Origin: Streptomyces collinus Tu 365
GTDB lineage: Bacteria; Actinomycetota; Actinomycetes; Streptomycetales; Streptomycetaceae
Direction of reading: 5' to 3'
NCBI RefSeq assembly: GCF_000444875.1
Contig: NC_021985.1
Location: 930,001 to 994,000, forward strand
DNA: 64,000 nucleotides
Shown: positions 39,977 through 47,807 of the stretch, one piece after another
Position numbering within the stretch: the first letter of the stretch is position 1
Layout: each line of letters starts with the position of its first letter
The notes under the pieces: model-generated
Told to the model about the DNA's origin: nothing
Seen by the model: only the letters and a program-made list of their open reading frames with translations
Database searches by the model: none
Program-made: the position numbers and the translations under genes

Positions 39977-40960
39977 ATGACCGTGCTCATCCTGACCAGC
40001 GAAGAGGACGTGACGGCGGACATGGTGGTCCTCCGGCTGGGCGAGGCGGGCGTGCCCGTGGTCCGGCTCGACCCCGCGGACCTCACCAGCGGGGTGGCTC
40101 TGTCGGGTGAGTACGTGCAGGGCTCCTACGGCGGGCACCTGTCCGTCGGCGGGCGTCTGGTCGGCATGAGCGGCCTGCGCTCCGTCTGGGTGCGCAGGCC
40201 CGGGGCGGCGGCCGCGCGCGCCGCCCAGCCGTCCGCCTGGCTGACCGAGGAGGCGTCCCAGGCGCTGTACGGCATGCTGCGCTGTACCGACGCCCGCTGG
40301 ATGAACGATCCGGACGCCGCACGGCGGGCCCGCCACAAGCCGTGGCAGCTGCGGCTCGCCCAGCACAGCGGGCTCGCGGTGCCGGCCACGCTGATCACCA
40401 CGTTCCCGCAGGCGGCCAGGGAGTTCGCCGAGCGGTTCCCGGACCTGGTGGTCAAGCCGGTGTCCGGTGCGCACCCCCAGGAGCCGCCGCGCGCGGTGCC
40501 CACCAGCCGGGTCGCTCCGGACGCCGACTTCTCGGCCGTCGCCTACGGCCCGACGCTGCTGCAGCGGCGGGTGCCCAAGCGTGCCGACATCCGGCTCACC
40601 GCCGTCGGCGACCGGCTGCTGGCCGCACGCAAGCCGGCCGACCCGGACGCCCACCCCGACGACGTGGACGTACGCTTCGCGCCGTCGGTCTCCCCCTGGC
40701 TTCCGGCGGAGGTGCCCCCGCGGGTCGCCGAGGCGGTCCTGCGCTATCTGCGGGAGGCCGGGCTGGCGTACGGTGCCTTCGACTTCGCGGAGGACGCGGA
40801 CGGGATCTGGTGGTTCCTGGAGTGCAACCAGTCCGGCCAGTTCGGCTTCGTCGAGATGGACACCGGTCTGCCGATCGCCGAGGCCATCGCACGGTGGCTG
40901 GCCGGGTACGGGGAACGGGTGACGCCCTGTGCCGACGGCGACCGGGACAGGGCGTCGTGA
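39977..40960 (+). CDS. tgmB: ATP-grasp RiPP maturase
   Basis: A 327-aa ATP-grasp ligase of the TgmB group that should macrocyclise the upstream peptide. The N-terminal domain (MTVLILTSEEDVTADMVVLRLGEAGVPVVRLD) is followed by a pre-ATP-grasp region (WVRRPG, ARWMNDPDAARRARHKPWQLRLAQHSGLAVPATLIT), ATP-binding VVKPVSG, and the metal-binding end GIWWFLECNQSGQFGFVE with Glu and Asn ligands. In many homologous loci a methyltransferase gene accompanies the pair; none is seen here. The Gfo/Idh/MocA gene follows by 35 bp on the same strand. Confidence 0.92.
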   Translation: MTVLILTSEEDVTADMVVLRLGEAGVPVVRLDPADLTSGVALSGEYVQGSYGGHLSVGGRLVGMSGLRSVWVRRPGAAAARAAQPSAWLTEEASQALYGMLRCTDARWMNDPDAARRARHKPWQLRLAQHSGLAVPATLITTFPQAAREFAERFPDLVVKPVSGAHPQEPPRAVPTSRVAPDADFSAVAYGPTLLQRRVPKRADIRLTAVGDRLLAARKPADPDAHPDDVDVRFAPSVSPWLPAEVPPRVAEAVLRYLREAGLAYGAFDFAEDADGIWWFLECNQSGQFGFVEMDTGLPIAEAIARWLAGYGERVTPCADGDRDRAS

Positions 40961-40995
40961 GGGTGCCGGGACCCGTACGGAGAGAGGAACGCGAG

Positions 40996-41892
40996 ATGCG
41001 CATCGGACTGCTGGGTACGGGCCCCTGGGCCCGGGCGGCCTACGCCCCCGCCCTGGCCGGGCACCCCGGCCTGCACTTCGCCGGGGTGTGGGGCCGCCGC
41101 CCGGAGGCGGCCGGCTCGCTGGCCGAGGAGTACGGGGTCCGGGCGTACGAGGACGTGGACGCGCTGCTGGCGGACGTGGACGCGGTGGCCGTGGCGCTGC
41201 CGCCGGCCGTGCAGGCGCAGATGGCGGGGCGGGCCGCCCGGGCCGGCCGCCATCTGCTGCTGGACAAGCCCCTGGCGCTGGGGGTCGCCGAGGCCCGGGG
41301 GGTCGCCGAGGCGGCCGAGCGGGCCGGGGTGGCGTCGGTGGTGTTCTTCACCACCCGCTTCCAGAAGGAACCGGAGGCGTGGATCGACGAGCAGGCCGCG
41401 GTGGCGGGCTGGTTCACGGCGCGGGCCCAGTGGCTGGGCGCGGTGTTCACCGCGGACAACCCGTTCGCGGCCTCGCCGTGGCGGCGGGAGAAGGGCGCGT
41501 TGTGGGACGTGGGGCCGCACGCGCTGTCGGTGCTGCTGCCGGTCCTCGGTGACGTACGGCAGGTCCTCGCGGCGGCGCACGGCCCCGCGGACACCGTGCA
41601 CCTGGTCCTGGACCACGCCACGGGCGCGTCGAGCACCCTCACCCTGAGCCTGACCGCGCCGCCGGCGGCGGCCGGAGCCGACCTGGAGCTGCGGGGCGAT
41701 TCCGGGGTGGCGTTGCTGCCGAGGAGTTCCGAGGGCGCGGTTCCGGCCCTGGCCCGCGCCGCGGACGCGCTGCTGACGGCCGCGCGCACGGGACGCCCGC
41801 ACGTCTGTGACGCCGGGTTCGGCCTGCGGGTCACCGAGATCCTCGCGGCGGCCGAGGACCGGTTGGCGGGGGCACCGGCCGACCAGGGATAG
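40996..41892 (+). CDS. Gfo/Idh/MocA family oxidoreductase
   Basis: NAD(P)-dependent oxidoreductase of 298 aa. The N-terminal Rossmann motif is IGLLGTGPWARAAYAPALAGH, and the family EKP motif appears as DKPLALGVAEARG (Asp for Glu). The C-terminal alpha/beta domain contains WRREKGALWDVGPHALSVLLP with the conserved D-x-G-x-H. It usually acts on sugars or inositols. Close codirectional spacing behind tgmB suggests cotranscription; whether it modifies the RiPP is speculative. AGAGGAA precedes ATG 40996. Confidence 0.88.
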   Translation: MRIGLLGTGPWARAAYAPALAGHPGLHFAGVWGRRPEAAGSLAEEYGVRAYEDVDALLADVDAVAVALPPAVQAQMAGRAARAGRHLLLDKPLALGVAEARGVAEAAERAGVASVVFFTTRFQKEPEAWIDEQAAVAGWFTARAQWLGAVFTADNPFAASPWRREKGALWDVGPHALSVLLPVLGDVRQVLAAAHGPADTVHLVLDHATGASSTLTLSLTAPPAAAGADLELRGDSGVALLPRSSEGAVPALARAADALLTAARTGRPHVCDAGFGLRVTEILAAAEDRLAGAPADQG

Positions 41893-41908
41893 GGCGGGAC
41901 GGAGCCGG

Positions 41909-41934
41909 GCGGCACGGCCCCGGGGCCGTGCCGC
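41909..41934 (+). terminator. Terminator after the RiPP-linked operon
   Basis: Perfect 26-bp palindrome, GCGGCACGGCCCC followed directly by its complement, 16 bp beyond the Gfo/Idh/MocA stop. Confidence 0.7.
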
Positions 41935-41964
41935 GCACCGGGAGCCCCGGGGCCGGTGGCGGCG

Positions 41965-41970
41965 TAGCTT
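41965..41970 (+). promoter_or_regulatory. Candidate -10 for a leaderless SpoIIE transcript
   Basis: TAGCTT ends six bases before GTG 41977, the spacing expected when transcription starts at the start codon; there is no Shine-Dalgarno sequence. Confidence 0.45.
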
Positions 41971-41976
41971 GGGGAT

Positions 41977-43083
41977 GTGACATCGGTGCACGGCAGGTCG
42001 TCGCCTCGGAACCAAGGGGAGCGCGGCTGGCTGCGGGGTGCGCCGCCGCCGCGCTGGGTGCGGGTGCTGCCGGTCCTGCTGCTCGTCGGGGTGACGCTCG
42101 GCTCCCTCGTGACTCCCCACGCCTCCGACCTCGGCTTCCTGCTGGGCGCGATCCCGCCGCTCGCCGTCCTTTCCTACGGGCCGCTCGCGACCGCCGTCCT
42201 CGGCGTGCTGGTCGTCGTGGCGCTGCACCTGCCGAACACCCATCTGAACCGTCCCGGCAACACCGATCTGCTCACCATCGTGTTCGTGGCCCTGCTGAGC
42301 GTGTTCGTCTCCTACGTCCGCAGCCGCCGTGACGCCCAGCTGGACACCGAGCGCGCGATCGGGGAGGCGGTGCAGCGGGCGGTGGTGCCGCCGCTGCCGG
42401 AACGCGTCGGCCGGGTGGGGTGCGCGGGCTTCTACCGCGCCGCCCAGGACGGGACGCTGGTGGGCGGCGACTTCTTCGACGTGCGGGAGGGGCCGCACGG
42501 CGTCCGCGCGGTGATGGGCGACGTGCGCGGGCACGGGCTGACGGCGGTGGCGACCGTGGTGTCGCTGCTGGGGGCGTTCCGGGAGGCGGTGCTCGACCAG
42601 CCCGACCTGGAGGCGGTCGCGGCCCGGATGGACCGCAGGCTGGCGGTGGACTCGGCCGGGGTCCGGCACGGGGAGCTGTTCGCGACCGCGCTGCTGCTGG
42701 AGTTCACGGCCGACACCCGGGCGGTCCGGGTGGTCGGCTGCGGGCATCCGGCACCGGTGCTGCTGCGCGCGGGCCGGGCCCGGGAGGTGACGGTGTCGGT
42801 GGCCCCGCCGCTGGGCCTCGGCCTGGTCGGTATGGACCCGCCGAAGGAGGTCACGGTGCCGCTCGGGCCGGGGGACCGGCTGGTGCTCGCCTCCGACGGC
42901 GTCTGGGAGGCCCGCAACGCCGCCGGCTCCTTCTATCCCCTGGCCGAGCGTCTCGACCGCTTGTCCGACACGCCGTCCGGCGAACTCGCCGACGCCGTGT
43001 GGGAGGACATCGCCCAGCTGGGCCACGACGTCCGTGACGACGCGACCCTGCTGGTCCTGACGCCCGAGCCCCCGCCCGCCTGA
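41977..43083 (+). CDS. Membrane-anchored SpoIIE-type phosphatase
   Basis: A 368-aa protein with three hydrophobic segments at residues ~28-115 (VRVLPVLLLVGVTLGSLV, LGFLLGAIPPLAVLSYGPLA, LLTIVFVALLSVFVSYV), then a PP2C/SpoIIE domain with VGGDFFDV, GDVRGHGLTAVAT, LASDGVWEAR and RDDATLLVL metal sites. No PAS or GAF domain. GTG 41977 appears leaderless. It is the fourth member of the SpoIIE/RsbW set in the window. Confidence 0.9.
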   Translation: MTSVHGRSSPRNQGERGWLRGAPPPRWVRVLPVLLLVGVTLGSLVTPHASDLGFLLGAIPPLAVLSYGPLATAVLGVLVVVALHLPNTHLNRPGNTDLLTIVFVALLSVFVSYVRSRRDAQLDTERAIGEAVQRAVVPPLPERVGRVGCAGFYRAAQDGTLVGGDFFDVREGPHGVRAVMGDVRGHGLTAVATVVSLLGAFREAVLDQPDLEAVAARMDRRLAVDSAGVRHGELFATALLLEFTADTRAVRVVGCGHPAPVLLRAGRAREVTVSVAPPLGLGLVGMDPPKEVTVPLGPGDRLVLASDGVWEARNAAGSFYPLAERLDRLSDTPSGELADAVWEDIAQLGHDVRDDATLLVLTPEPPPA

Positions 43084-43139
43084 GCGGACCGCGGCCCGGT
43101 GGGGCGGGGCCCGGTGGAGGCGGGTGCGGGGGTGGGGGG

Positions 43140-43589
43140 TCAGCCCACGTCCCACAGGAAGCGGTGGGTGTGGATCCCGAAGTACGGGAAGGTCTGGATC
43201 TCGCGCACGCCGTCGAGGGGCCGCACCGCGTCGTTGACGAAGTCCAGCAGGTCCTTGGGGCCCGGCGCGACGACCTCGGCGAACAGGTCGAACCCGCCGG
43301 AGGTGAGCACCGAGTAGACCACCTCGGGGCGTGCGGCGAGGGCGTCGGCCACGGCACGCGGGTCGCCGTCGACGCCGATGCCGAGCAGTGCCATGGCCTG
43401 CCCGCCCATCGCCATCGGGTCGGTGACGCCGACGACCTGCACGGCCCGGGAGTCCAGCAGGCGCTGCAGCCGCTGGCGGGCCGCCGACGCGGACAGCCCG
43501 ACCCTGGGCCCGAGGTCGGCGTAGGCGATGCGGCCGTCGGTCTGCAGCTCGCGCAGGATGGCCTTGTCGGTCTCGTCCATGGGTGCCAC
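43140..43589 (-). CDS. Lrp/AsnC family regulator
   Basis: A 149-aa regulator. N-terminal HTH (DETDKAILRELQTDGRIAYADLGPRVGLSASAARQRLQRLL) is followed by an AsnC/RAM effector domain (GIGVDGDPRAVADALAARPEVVYSVLTSGGFDLFAEV). GTG 43589 or ATG 43580 could start it. It lies six bases after the aminotransferase stop, so it is co-transcribed and likely controls that gene in response to an amino acid (inference). Confidence 0.9.
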   Translation of the reverse strand: MAPMDETDKAILRELQTDGRIAYADLGPRVGLSASAARQRLQRLLDSRAVQVVGVTDPMAMGGQAMALLGIGVDGDPRAVADALAARPEVVYSVLTSGGFDLFAEVVAPGPKDLLDFVNDAVRPLDGVREIQTFPYFGIHTHRFLWDVG

Positions 43590-43595
43590 CGGCCC

Positions 43596-44945
43596 TCACC
43601 CCGCCAGTTCGGAGAGGGCGGCGGCGAAGACCTCGGTGTGGGTGTCGACGTCCTGCTCGGTGGTGTCGGGGCACATGAGGGCCATGTTGTGGAACGGGGT
43701 CAGCAGGATGCCCCGGTTGGCGAGGTAGAGGTGCAGGAAGTCCTCCAGCTCCGGGTCGGCCGCCGCCGCGGACTCGGTGCCCGTGCGCGGCGCCGGTGAG
43801 GTGAAGCGGTATTCGGTGCGGGCGCCGAGGCGGCTGACCGACCAGGGCAGCCGGTGCGCCTCGACCCCGGCCACGACGCCCGCCTCGAAGCGCTCGGAGA
43901 GTTTCGTCATGTGGGCGAACGCCTCGTCGGTGAGCACCTGCTCCAGCGTGGCCCGCATCGCGGCGACCGACAGCGCGTTGCCCGCGAGGGTGCCGCCGAC
44001 GCCGCCCATGTCGACGAGGTCCAGGTCGGCGCGGCCCAGCAGCCGCTCGGCGAGGTCGGCGGAGAGCCCGTAGGCGCCGGCCGGGATGCCGCCGCCGATC
44101 GCCTTGCCGATGGTGAGCAGGTCGGGCTCCAGGTCCCAGGCGGCGGTGCAGCCGCCGGGGCCCGCGGAGAAGGTGTGGGTCTCGTCGTTGATGAGCAGGG
44201 TGCCGTGCCGCCGGGTCAGCTCCCTGACGCCGGCGAGGTAGCCGGGTTCGGGCAGGACGATGCCGATGTTGGTGAGGGCGGGCTCCATGAGGACGGCGGC
44301 GACGTCCCCGTGCGCCAGCTCCCGCTCCAGCCCTTCCAGGTCGTTGAACTCGGCCACCCTGCTGGTCAGGGTGACGTCGCAGGGGGCGCCGACGTTGCCC
44401 GGGCGGGCGGTGCCCCGGCCGTCCGGGCCGACGACGATCAGCGACTCGTCGACACTGCCGTGGTAGCTGTAGCTGTTCACGAGGATCTTGGGGCGCCCGG
44501 TGACCGCCCGGGCGAGGCGGATCGCCCACCGGTTGGCGTCCGTCGCGGTCAGCGCAAAGCTCCAGCGGGCCAGGCCGAAGCGGCGGGTCAGCTCGGCGCC
44601 TACCCACTCGGCGTCCTCGGTGGGCAGCATGGCGGTGGCCCCGCCCAGGCCGGCGAAGCGCCGGTCGGCCGCCTCGGTGACCGGGGCCGGCGAGTGACCC
44701 GCCATCGCTCCGGTGTCGCCGAGGCAGAAGTCGATGTACTCGTGCCCGTCCACGTCGGTGATCCGGGCGCCCCGGGCACCGGCCAGGTATCGGGGGAAGG
44801 CTCCGGCCGTCTTGTTCATCCAGGTCATCGGCACTCGGCCGAAGAGGTGGTCGGCCCGGGCATATGCCTCCCGGGAGCGCGGGTTGCGGCGTTCGGCCTC
44901 GGCGCTCTCGCGGGCGAGGAGGGAGTGCAGACGCGTGCGGTCCAT
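43596..44945 (-). CDS. Class III aminotransferase (glutamate-1-semialdehyde mutase-like)
   Basis: PLP enzyme of 449 aa. It shows the class III segments GARGARITDVDGHEYIDFCLGDTGAMAGHSP, NSYSYHGSVDESL, MEPALTNIGIVLPEPGYLAGVRELTRRHGTLLINDETHTFSAGPGG, and the PLP lysine in LLTIGKAIGGGIPAGAYG. It resembles GSA aminomutases, but the Lrp partner and lack of haem genes favour a catabolic or specialised amino-acid transaminase. GAGG precedes ATG 44945; the open frame extends to 45197 without a site. Confidence 0.9.
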   Translation of the reverse strand: MDRTRLHSLLARESAEAERRNPRSREAYARADHLFGRVPMTWMNKTAGAFPRYLAGARGARITDVDGHEYIDFCLGDTGAMAGHSPAPVTEAADRRFAGLGGATAMLPTEDAEWVGAELTRRFGLARWSFALTATDANRWAIRLARAVTGRPKILVNSYSYHGSVDESLIVVGPDGRGTARPGNVGAPCDVTLTSRVAEFNDLEGLERELAHGDVAAVLMEPALTNIGIVLPEPGYLAGVRELTRRHGTLLINDETHTFSAGPGGCTAAWDLEPDLLTIGKAIGGGIPAGAYGLSADLAERLLGRADLDLVDMGGVGGTLAGNALSVAAMRATLEQVLTDEAFAHMTKLSERFEAGVVAGVEAHRLPWSVSRLGARTEYRFTSPAPRTGTESAAAADPELEDFLHLYLANRGILLTPFHNMALMCPDTTEQDVDTHTEVFAAALSELAG

Positions 44946-45286
44946 GGAGCTACCTCGGTGGATGCGGTGACGGAACGGCACGAGAGTACGACCGAAAACG
45001 ACGCAGACACAAGCATCGGCGCTCGAATCAGTTGACGGAACACTCGAATCGTGCGCCGGGCACGCGGGGCGGGAAGCCGAGGGTGACGCGTCCCCCTGCG
45101 GGAGCTGACGGAACCGCGCTCGGTGTTCGAACACACCGTCACAAACGCCATGCTGCGCCACCCCTTCCGCCAGGTAGAAATATCTACGAGCATGCATATG
45201 CCGGGTTGGCGTGCGGGCGCGCCGAGTGTCCGGCCACGGCCGTTTCCCACGCCCTGACGGACGAGCGAGGACACCCGGAGCAGCGC
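44946..45286. promoter_or_regulatory. Divergent promoter region with 21-bp spaced direct repeats
   Basis: On the minus strand, TTGTGT (45012-45007) and TACTCT (44988-44983) with an 18-bp spacer make a plausible promoter for the aminotransferase-Lrp operon. Just upstream, CTCGAATC occurs twice (45022-45029 and 45043-45050), 21 bp apart, that is two helical turns, as expected for a multimeric regulator binding one DNA face. Confidence 0.5.
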
Positions 45287-45754
45287 ATGACGAACACGAT
45301 GTGGATGCGGGGTGTGGAGTGGCTGGCCGCGTCGGCGGCCGATCCGCGCGCCTGCAAGTGGGAGTGGGACCACGGCGAGGGCATCGCGCTGCTGGAGGCG
45401 GGCCGGTTCTGGGACGTCCTGAGCGTGCCCGAGCGGCTCGGACTGCTCACCCTCGACCTCCTGTGGCGTCCCGGGCTCCCGGTACCGGGGCCGACGCTGG
45501 TGGACACCAAGGCGGGCCGGGTCGGGTTCCTGCTGCCGCCGGACCCGTCCGCGGCCTGGGTCGGCGCCGGGCTGCGGTACGCGACCAAGGGCTCCTGGGT
45601 GTCCGTCCCTCCCCCCTACCGGCCCGCCCGCTCGCTGGAGTGGCTGATCCCGCCCGACGGCACCGGCGCCCTGCACGCGCCCGGCACCCTGGAGGAGGCG
45701 CTGCGGGAGGCCAACGGCACGCTGGCGGTCCTCGCCCCGCTGTGCGGCCGGTGA
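45287..45754 (+). CDS. Conserved hypothetical protein, 155 aa
   Basis: Soluble protein starting MTNTMWMRGVEWLAASAADP, with WEWDHGEGIALLEAGRFWDVLSVPERLGLLTLDLLWR and a PPPYRPARSLEWLIPPDGTGALH segment. It resembles the short bifunctional-primase-like hypotheticals common in Streptomyces (for example the W-x-D and RFWDV pattern), but I cannot assign a function. GGAG seven bases before ATG 45287. Confidence 0.72.
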   Translation: MTNTMWMRGVEWLAASAADPRACKWEWDHGEGIALLEAGRFWDVLSVPERLGLLTLDLLWRPGLPVPGPTLVDTKAGRVGFLLPPDPSAAWVGAGLRYATKGSWVSVPPPYRPARSLEWLIPPDGTGALHAPGTLEEALREANGTLAVLAPLCGR

Positions 45755-45792
45755 CGGCCGGGGCCCTCCGGTCGACCCCTCCCCCACCGGCG

Positions 45793-46150
45793 CGCCGTGA
45801 ACGCGGCCCGGCGACGGCCGCTCCCGTCCCACCGGCACGGGCGATCCCCGAGCCGCCGTGAACAGGGCCCCCGGCCCCCTCCATCGGACACGGGCCCCCG
45901 AGCGGCCATGAACACGGCCTGGCCACCACCTCTCCCCTCCGACGGACACGGGCCACCCCCGAGCCGCCGTGAACAGGGCCCGACCACCACCTCTCCCCTC
46001 CGACGCACACGGGCCACCCCCGAGCCGCCGTGAACGCGGCCCCGCCACCACACCCCTCCGCCCCCCAACACGCACGCACCACCCCCCGAGCCGCCGCGAA
46101 CACGGCCCCGCCACCCCCCCTCCCGACCCACCGACACGGACCGCCCCTGC
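45793..46150. repeat. Non-coding tandem repeat array (about 61-bp unit, six copies)
   Basis: Each unit contains GCCGTGAAC followed by (A/G)GGCCC and a C-rich tract ending CGAGCCGCC. The GCCGTGAAC-like landmark begins at 45794, 45855, 45905 (GCCATGAAC), 45966, 46027 and 46093 (GCCGCGAAC), giving periods of 61, 50, 61, 61 and 66 bp. The 61-bp period breaks every reading frame, so the array is not coding. It follows the hypothetical gene and precedes the serine hydrolase. Confidence 0.8.
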
Positions 46151-46327
46151 ACCCGCCGCCACGCGGCGAGTTGGGCGTGCACCGGCCGGGCGGGACGGTC
46201 ACCGGGGCCCGGCGGCTCGCGCTCGCGCGGCCGACAGGCGGGGTGCGTGGGGCGCTCCTATGCTGAGAGACCGGGCTCCGACGTCTCGCCCACCGTGTGT
46301 CACCCCGCACGTGCCTGGAGGCAGCCC

Positions 46328-47578
46328 ATGTCGCTCTCGTCCGCACGTCGCCGCAGGGGGGCCGCGCTCGCCGTGGTGGTGGGGACCCTGGCGGTACCGC
46401 TCACCGGCGCTCCCGCGGGGGCGGTGCCGCCGACGGTGCCCGCCGTCCTCGCCGCCGGCTCCCCCAGCCCCACGCCCACCGGCCCTGACGTCCGCGCGAT
46501 CACCCCGGACGTGGCACGCCAACTGGACGCCGCCGTACAGAAGGTGATGCGGGAGGCGAAGGTGCCCGGCGTCACGGTCGGCCTCTGGACACCGGACCGG
46601 GGCAGCTACGTCGGCTCGTTCGGCGTCGCCGACAAGAGCGACGGCCGGGCCATGACGCCGGACCTCTACATGCGCATCGGCAGCGAGACCAAGACGTTCA
46701 CCGTGACGGCGCTCCTGCAACTGGTGGACCAGGGCAAGGTCGGCCTGGACGACCCGATCGGCAAGTACGTGGACGGGGTGCCGAACGGGGACACGATCAC
46801 GCTGCGGGAGCTGGCCGGCATGCGCAGCGGGCTGTTCAACTACTCGGAGGACGAGGGCTTCTTCAAGGCGCTCACCTCCGATCCGACCCGCACGTTCACC
46901 CCACAGCAGTTGCTCGCCTACTCCTTCAAGCACCCGGTGATGTTCCGGCCCGGCGAGAAGTTCTTCTACTCCAACACCAACCTCATCCTGCTCGGCCTGG
47001 TCGTCGAGAAGGAGACGGGGCAGCCGCTCGGCCACTACATCCAGCGGAACATCCTCGACCCGGCCGGCATGACGCACACGCTGTTCCCGGCCGGCGCGGA
47101 GTTCCCCGCCCCGCACGCGCAGGGCTACACGAACCAGACGGCCGACGGCCGGATCGCGGACACGGCGGGCTGGAACCCCTCCTGGGGGTGGGCGGCCGGC
47201 GCGATGATCTCCCGCCAGGACGATCTGCGGGTGTGGGCCCGCACGGTGGCCACCGGCCGGTTCCCGGACGGGAGCTGGATGGTCAGCCCGGCCACCCAGC
47301 GGCAGCGGCTCATCACGCCGCCGACACCGATCCCGGGCGTGGGCTACGGCCTGGGCATCTTCGACGTGCAGGGCTGGATCGGCCACAACGGCTCGCTGCC
47401 GGGGTACGAGTCCCTGACCGTCTACCTCCCGTCGGCCCGGGCCACGCTCGTGGTGCTGCTCAACACCGACATCGACCACGGCGGACAGGAGCCGAGCACA
47501 CTGTTCGGCGAGGCGGTGACCAGGATCGTGACCCCGGCCCATGTCTTCGACCTGCCGGCCGAGCCCGCCGCCAGGTGA
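46328..47578 (+). CDS. Secreted serine hydrolase (beta-lactamase class C / D-Ala-D-Ala carboxypeptidase family)
   Basis: Secreted 416-aa enzyme of the penicillin-binding/beta-lactamase fold. Signal peptide MSLSSARRRRGAALAVVVGTLAVPLTGAPAGA; catalytic SxxK is in RIGSETKTFTVTALLQ, YxN in FYSNTNLILLGLVVE, and HxG in GWIGHNGSLPGYES. It is more like Streptomyces R61-type DD-peptidase or an esterase than a true AmpC enzyme. GGAGG seven bases before ATG 46328. It is convergent with the PucR-like regulator. Confidence 0.9.
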   Translation: MSLSSARRRRGAALAVVVGTLAVPLTGAPAGAVPPTVPAVLAAGSPSPTPTGPDVRAITPDVARQLDAAVQKVMREAKVPGVTVGLWTPDRGSYVGSFGVADKSDGRAMTPDLYMRIGSETKTFTVTALLQLVDQGKVGLDDPIGKYVDGVPNGDTITLRELAGMRSGLFNYSEDEGFFKALTSDPTRTFTPQQLLAYSFKHPVMFRPGEKFFYSNTNLILLGLVVEKETGQPLGHYIQRNILDPAGMTHTLFPAGAEFPAPHAQGYTNQTADGRIADTAGWNPSWGWAAGAMISRQDDLRVWARTVATGRFPDGSWMVSPATQRQRLITPPTPIPGVGYGLGIFDVQGWIGHNGSLPGYESLTVYLPSARATLVVLLNTDIDHGGQEPSTLFGEAVTRIVTPAHVFDLPAEPAAR

Positions 47579-47585
47579 GCCGCGG

Positions 47586-47618
47586 CCCGGCCGGCGGCGG
47601 GTGCCGCGGCCGGCCGGG
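47586..47618. terminator. Hairpin after the serine hydrolase gene
   Basis: CCCGGCCGG (47586-47594) and CCGGCCGGG (47610-47618), loop 15 nt, eight bases beyond the stop. Confidence 0.5.
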
Positions 47619-47807
47619 TGGCCCGATGCGCGGGACTCCGGCGGCATCAGGCCGAGGCGCGCGGGGCTCCGACCGGTCCCCCGTTCCGGTCGTGCCCCGC
47701 GGCCCGATGAATCTACGCGGGGTGACCGGGCGGCGGGTATCGCGCCGGTGCCCTCCTGGGAGTGGCGAGGACTCACTCGTGCACAGGTGAGTCCGGTTCG
47801 CCCCGGT

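Noticed and set aside
45793..46150. CRISPR array
   Set aside because: The units are contiguous degenerate repeats without constant direct repeats and unique spacers, and no cas genes are present.
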